NCBI GenBank assembly: GCA_030697085.1 | Contig: JAUYQT010000082.1 | Location: 1 to 7,452, forward strand | DNA: 7,452 nucleotides | Direction of reading: 5' to 3' | DNA from: Azonexus sp. | GTDB lineage: Bacteria; Pseudomonadota; Gammaproteobacteria; Burkholderiales; Rhodocyclaceae | Shown: positions 5,248 to 7,452 of the stretch, piece after piece | Numbering within the stretch: the stretch's first letter is position 1 | How the letters are laid out: each line of letters starts with the position of its first letter | Position numbers and translations under genes: made by a program | Notes under the pieces: model-generated | Seen by the model: the letters and a program-made list of their open reading frames with translations, nothing else | Database searches by the model: none | What the model was told of the DNA's origin: nothing

Positions 5248-6435
5248 TCATGCCTCTTCTTCCAGGTCCTGGTCGATTTGCGGCCCGGCCGGTGGCCAGT
5301 CGCCGGCAGCAGAGCGTTGCTCATACCAGCGATGCATCGCCGCATCATCGACGGCGTACTCGCCACGCGCCGACTTCCAGACCAGGGCAGGCGTCCTCTG
5401 GCGCAGCGACTCAAGGGCGTTCTGTGCTTTTTGTGGAATAACCGCCGCACCGGTCTTCTCCCTATAAAAGCGCAAGGCATCCCCATCGTAGGGCCGGAAG
5501 CGCTGACCCTGCTCCAGCAGGCGCCATAACACCGCCTGCTCGACGGCTTTCAAACCCAAATACTCCGACGCCATCTGGGACTCTTCATCGGCCTGCCACT
5601 GCTGGGCGGCCTGCAATACCGCCGGCTCAAAGCGGCCGGGCAGCCCGGACAAGGGACTCAGCGCCTGCCCCAGGGCTTCCATGAAAAACTGCGGACGATG
5701 GCCAAACCCCTGAAAGGCCGCAAACAGGATGCTCGTATCCACCGGTTCAAGGTCGGGTCGCTGGCGCTCGATCAACCGGGCAAGGTGGCGAATAAAATCA
5801 GCACCCAATTCCGGCATGCGCTGAATCTGCGAGCCGTAGAACGGGGCACCGTTGGTATTTACCAAACGCAAGAGCTTGTCCCGATCCGAGCCGGACATGA
5901 CCAACATCAGATTGATCGTTCCTGGGTGATTGAGTTGATCGCGTGCTGATTTCAGAGCCGCCATCGCGGCTTCCCCCGCCTCACTGGTCAGCGCGTGCTG
6001 GGCTTCATCAATAATCAGGGCGACCGGCGCCTTGGCCGCTTCGTGCAGCGCGCGCAGCGCATCGGGTAGCGTCGCGCCATCCAGCTTGCCAATTTTGCTG
6101 GTGTCAATTTTGAGGCCAGCGACATTCACACTCTCCAGACCGCTCGCTTTGGCTGCTTTGGCGACCACCCCCAGATGGGGCTGCAAGGCCCGGCCAATCG
6201 CCTCGGCCACCAGGCTACCGGGGTCACGGCGTTGGTCAGACCATAGATCGACATAGACCACGACGATCCGCTGCGCCTCCAGTGCGGGCTTCAGATCCTG
6301 CTGCAAAAAAGTGGATTTACCCGTCCGACGAGGGGCTGCGAGGAAAAGGCCATTCGGGGCATCACTGAATACCGTCTTGCCATTCAGGGCCGCCACCAGT
6401 TCCTCGGCAAGCGTAGTACGCGGGTAGTGGATCAT
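5248..6435 (-). CDS. P-loop ATPase, AAA/STAND-like with C-terminal winged helix, function unknown
   Basis: This 395-residue protein has an N-terminal nucleotide-binding domain. Walker A is APRRTGKST (residues 34-42, with Ala in place of the first Gly). Walker B is VALIIDEAQ (138-146; D143, E144). A sensor-like strand, LMLVMSGSDRD, lies near 177-186. The order GLFLAAPRRTGKST, IVVVYVDLW, LIIDEAQ, VMSGSDR is that of archaeal-type/ORC-like ATPases that load onto or regulate partners. From about residue 290 it has a predicted helical, winged-helix-like tail (AVEQAVLWRLLEQGQRF, ALESLRQRTPALVWKSARGEYAVDD) and ends in an acidic DQDLEEEA. No signal peptide or membrane segment is seen, so it is probably cytoplasmic. 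GAGG (6447-6444), 8 nt before ATG 6435, supports the start. It stands alone between two non-coding gaps. I cannot name its partner; it is not recognisably RuvB, DnaA, ClpX or DUF815. Confidence 0.85.
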   Translation of the reverse strand: MIHYPRTTLAEELVAALNGKTVFSDAPNGLFLAAPRRTGKSTFLQQDLKPALEAQRIVVVYVDLWSDQRRDPGSLVAEAIGRALQPHLGVVAKAAKASGLESVNVAGLKIDTSKIGKLDGATLPDALRALHEAAKAPVALIIDEAQHALTSEAGEAAMAALKSARDQLNHPGTINLMLVMSGSDRDKLLRLVNTNGAPFYGSQIQRMPELGADFIRHLARLIERQRPDLEPVDTSILFAAFQGFGHRPQFFMEALGQALSPLSGLPGRFEPAVLQAAQQWQADEESQMASEYLGLKAVEQAVLWRLLEQGQRFRPYDGDALRFYREKTGAAVIPQKAQNALESLRQRTPALVWKSARGEYAVDDAAMHRWYEQRSAAGDWPPAGPQIDQDLEEEA

Positions 6436-6642
6436 CGGATTATCCTCAATTATTCAACTTCAGATAATTTATAGATTCAAGAATAAAAAGCAATAAAAAC
6501 CGATGGCACACGAAGCCAGAAAATGGTGTTACATCTATTTTTGCATTCTCCGGCCTGTGACAGTCAACGGATAAATGCTGATGCAATAATTGATTGCCGA
6601 CTGCATAACCAGCCGGTTCCGCAGGCAAGCAGTCACTGGCCC

Positions 6643-6734
6643 GTACCCGCGTTCTGTTCAAAGCGTACCCGCACTTTTGCTACACCCACTGTTCAGAATC
6701 GAACACGACCATCCATACCCGTTTCTGTACCCGC
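6643..6734. repeat. Four copies of [G/A]TACCCG[C/T]
   Basis: GTACCCGC occurs exactly at 6643-6650, 6665-6672 and 6727-6734, and ATACCCGT at 6715-6722. Spacings are 22, 50 and 12 bp. All copies are on the same strand. They lie 200-300 bp upstream of the ATPase start, where regulator sites could be, but no known regulator is recognised. Confidence 0.35.
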
Positions 6735-6780
6735 TTTATTATCGGCAGGCAAAGAACCACTGCGGAACGATGCAGACTAA

Positions 6781-6804
6781 AAAGCCCGCATCTACGCGGG
6801 CTTT
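6781..6804 (-). terminator. Intrinsic terminator of argJ
   Basis: AAAGCCCGC (6781-6789) and GCGGGCTTT (6796-6804) form a perfect 9-bp stem with a 6-nt loop. Read on the minus strand it lies 37 bp after the argJ stop and is followed by more T (GGGCTTTTTAG), a classical rho-independent terminator. The plus-strand T-run is shorter, so it mainly serves argJ. Confidence 0.88.
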
Positions 6805-6812
6805 GCGGAACA

Positions 6813-6830
6813 TTCCGGCGCTTACCGGAA
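6813..6830 (-). other. Small hairpin just after the argJ stop
   Basis: TTCCGG (6813-6818) and CCGGAA (6825-6830) form a perfect 6-bp stem with a 6-nt loop, 11 bp downstream of the argJ stop and upstream of the terminator. No T-run follows. It may assist RNA 3'-end stability or be incidental. Confidence 0.4.
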
Positions 6831-6841
6831 ATACTGTTTTA

Positions 6842-7452
6842 CTAGCTGCGATAGTCCGCGTTGATTTTGACGTAATCGTAGGAGAAATCGCAGGTGTAAA
6901 TGCTTGCTTTGGTGGCTCCGCGGCCGAGATCGACGCGCACGGTGATTTCCGCTTGCGCCATCACCCGTGCGCCATCCTCTTCCTGGTAGGCTGCGGCCCG
7001 GCCACCTTTTTCGGCCACCAGCACATCGTCGAGCCAGACACGGACGCCATCCACATCGAGATCGGTAATGCCGGCGTAACCGACAGCGGCCAAAATCCGC
7101 CCGAGGTTGGGATCAGAGGCAAAAAATGCGGTCTTGACCAGCGGCGAATGGCCGATGGCGTAACCCACCTGGCGGCATTCAGCGATCGTTTGTCCGCCTT
7201 CGACGACGACGGTGATGAACTTGGTGGCCCCCTCTCCATCGCGCACAATGGCTTGGGCCAGTTCGATGGAAACAGCAATAATTGCCGCTTTGACTTCGGC
7301 CCAGCCGGCATCGGCGGCATCGCTGAAATTGACGCCGGACTGGCCGCTGGCAATCATCACATATGAATCATTGGTCGACGTATCACCGTCAACGGTAATG
7401 CAATTGAACGAGGCATCGGCCGCCTCCTTGACCAGTTGATCGAGCAGTGACT
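6842..7452 (-). CDS. argJ: Arginine biosynthesis bifunctional ornithine acetyltransferase/N-acetylglutamate synthase, C-terminal half
   Basis: The minus strand is open from the right window edge to TAG at 6844-6842, giving 202 residues of a protein normally about 405-415 long. It begins inside the beta chain: [20 protein letters not shown], with the hallmark [12 protein letters not shown]. It continues with [49 protein letters not shown], and ends [18 protein letters not shown], the usual ArgJ C-terminus. ArgJ moves the acetyl group from N-acetylornithine to glutamate, recycling it in arginine synthesis; some forms also use acetyl-CoA. The self-cleavage Ala-Thr pair that forms the alpha and beta chains lies outside the window. 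The gene ends in a clear terminator, so it is transcriptionally separate from the ATPase. Confidence 0.97.
   Translation of the reverse strand, partial: SLLDQLVKEAADASFNCITVDGDTSTNDSYVMIASGQSGVNFSDAADAGWAEVKAAIIAVSIELAQAIVRDGEGATKFITVVVEGGQTIAECRQVGYAIGHSPLVKTAFFASDPNLGRILAAVGYAGITDLDVDGVRVWLDDVLVAEKGGRAAAYQEEDGARVMAQAEITVRVDLGRGATKASIYTCDFSYDYVKINADYRS

Larger units (their letters stand above)
6436..6841. other. 406-bp non-coding gap between ATPase and argJ
   Basis: No ORF here has a credible start or family match. The part next to the ATPase (6450-6520) is AT-rich and probably holds its promoter. The middle carries four copies of a [G/A]TACCCG[C/T] motif (6643, 6665, 6715, 6727) and the inverted repeat TGTTC-N6-GAACA (6690-6705). 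The argJ end holds two hairpins (6781-6804 and 6813-6830). No tRNA or other RNA gene was recognised. Confidence 0.6.

Noticed and set aside
6446..6661. Small minus-strand ORF (71 codons) just upstream of the ATPase
   Set aside because: It starts at TTG without RBS, has no recognisable features and covers the likely ATPase promoter and RBS.
6590..7366. Plus-strand open frame of 258 codons across the argJ region
   Set aside because: It is antisense to argJ, which has clear family motifs; the frame is a by-product of GC-rich codon bias and has no RBS or recognisable domain.

Overview
The window looks like chromosomal DNA of a betaproteobacterium, most likely Rhodocyclales-like. This is inferred from gene content, protein style and the rpe-gph-trpE cluster next to apaG; no database search was possible. 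The GC-rich backbone carries housekeeping genes. At the left edge it is interrupted by the AT-richer end of an integrated mobile element.

Layout, left to right: (1) 1-704, minus: N-terminal part of a P4-type tyrosine integrase that runs off the window. (2) 705-~865: AT-rich att-side region with an 11-bp perfect inverted repeat and 10-bp-spaced direct repeats. (3) 830-880, minus: the first six or seven codons of trpG (MLLMIEN), with a good ribosome binding site, cut off by the element. (4) 898-2385, minus: trpE. It is preceded by a short Trp-containing ORF (2456-2539) that may be a trp leader peptide. (5) 2536-3228, minus: gph, phosphoglycolate phosphatase. (6) 3223-3324: a heptamer-repeat, inverted-repeat element filling the gph/rpe gap and supplying the rpe stop codon. 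(7) 3316-4023, minus: rpe. (8) 4064-4447, plus: apaG, divergent from rpe with a 40-bp gap. (9) 4444-5037, plus: a class I SAM methyltransferase that appears to start at CTG, overlapping the apaG stop. (10) 5038-5247: convergent gap with a hairpin. (11) 5248-6435, minus: an AAA/STAND-like P-loop ATPase of unknown role. (12) 6436-6841: non-coding gap with an argJ terminator. (13) 6842-7452, minus: C-terminal half of argJ.

How it works together: rpe, gph and trpE form one leftward transcription unit, with the pentose-phosphate and phosphoglycolate genes leading into tryptophan synthesis. In the ancestral arrangement trpG should follow trpE directly, because its RBS and first codons are still present 17 bp after the trpE stop. 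The element carrying the integrase has entered the 5' end of trpG and separated it from trpE. This is the most notable event in the window. Whether a working trpG is rebuilt at the far end of the element cannot be seen here.
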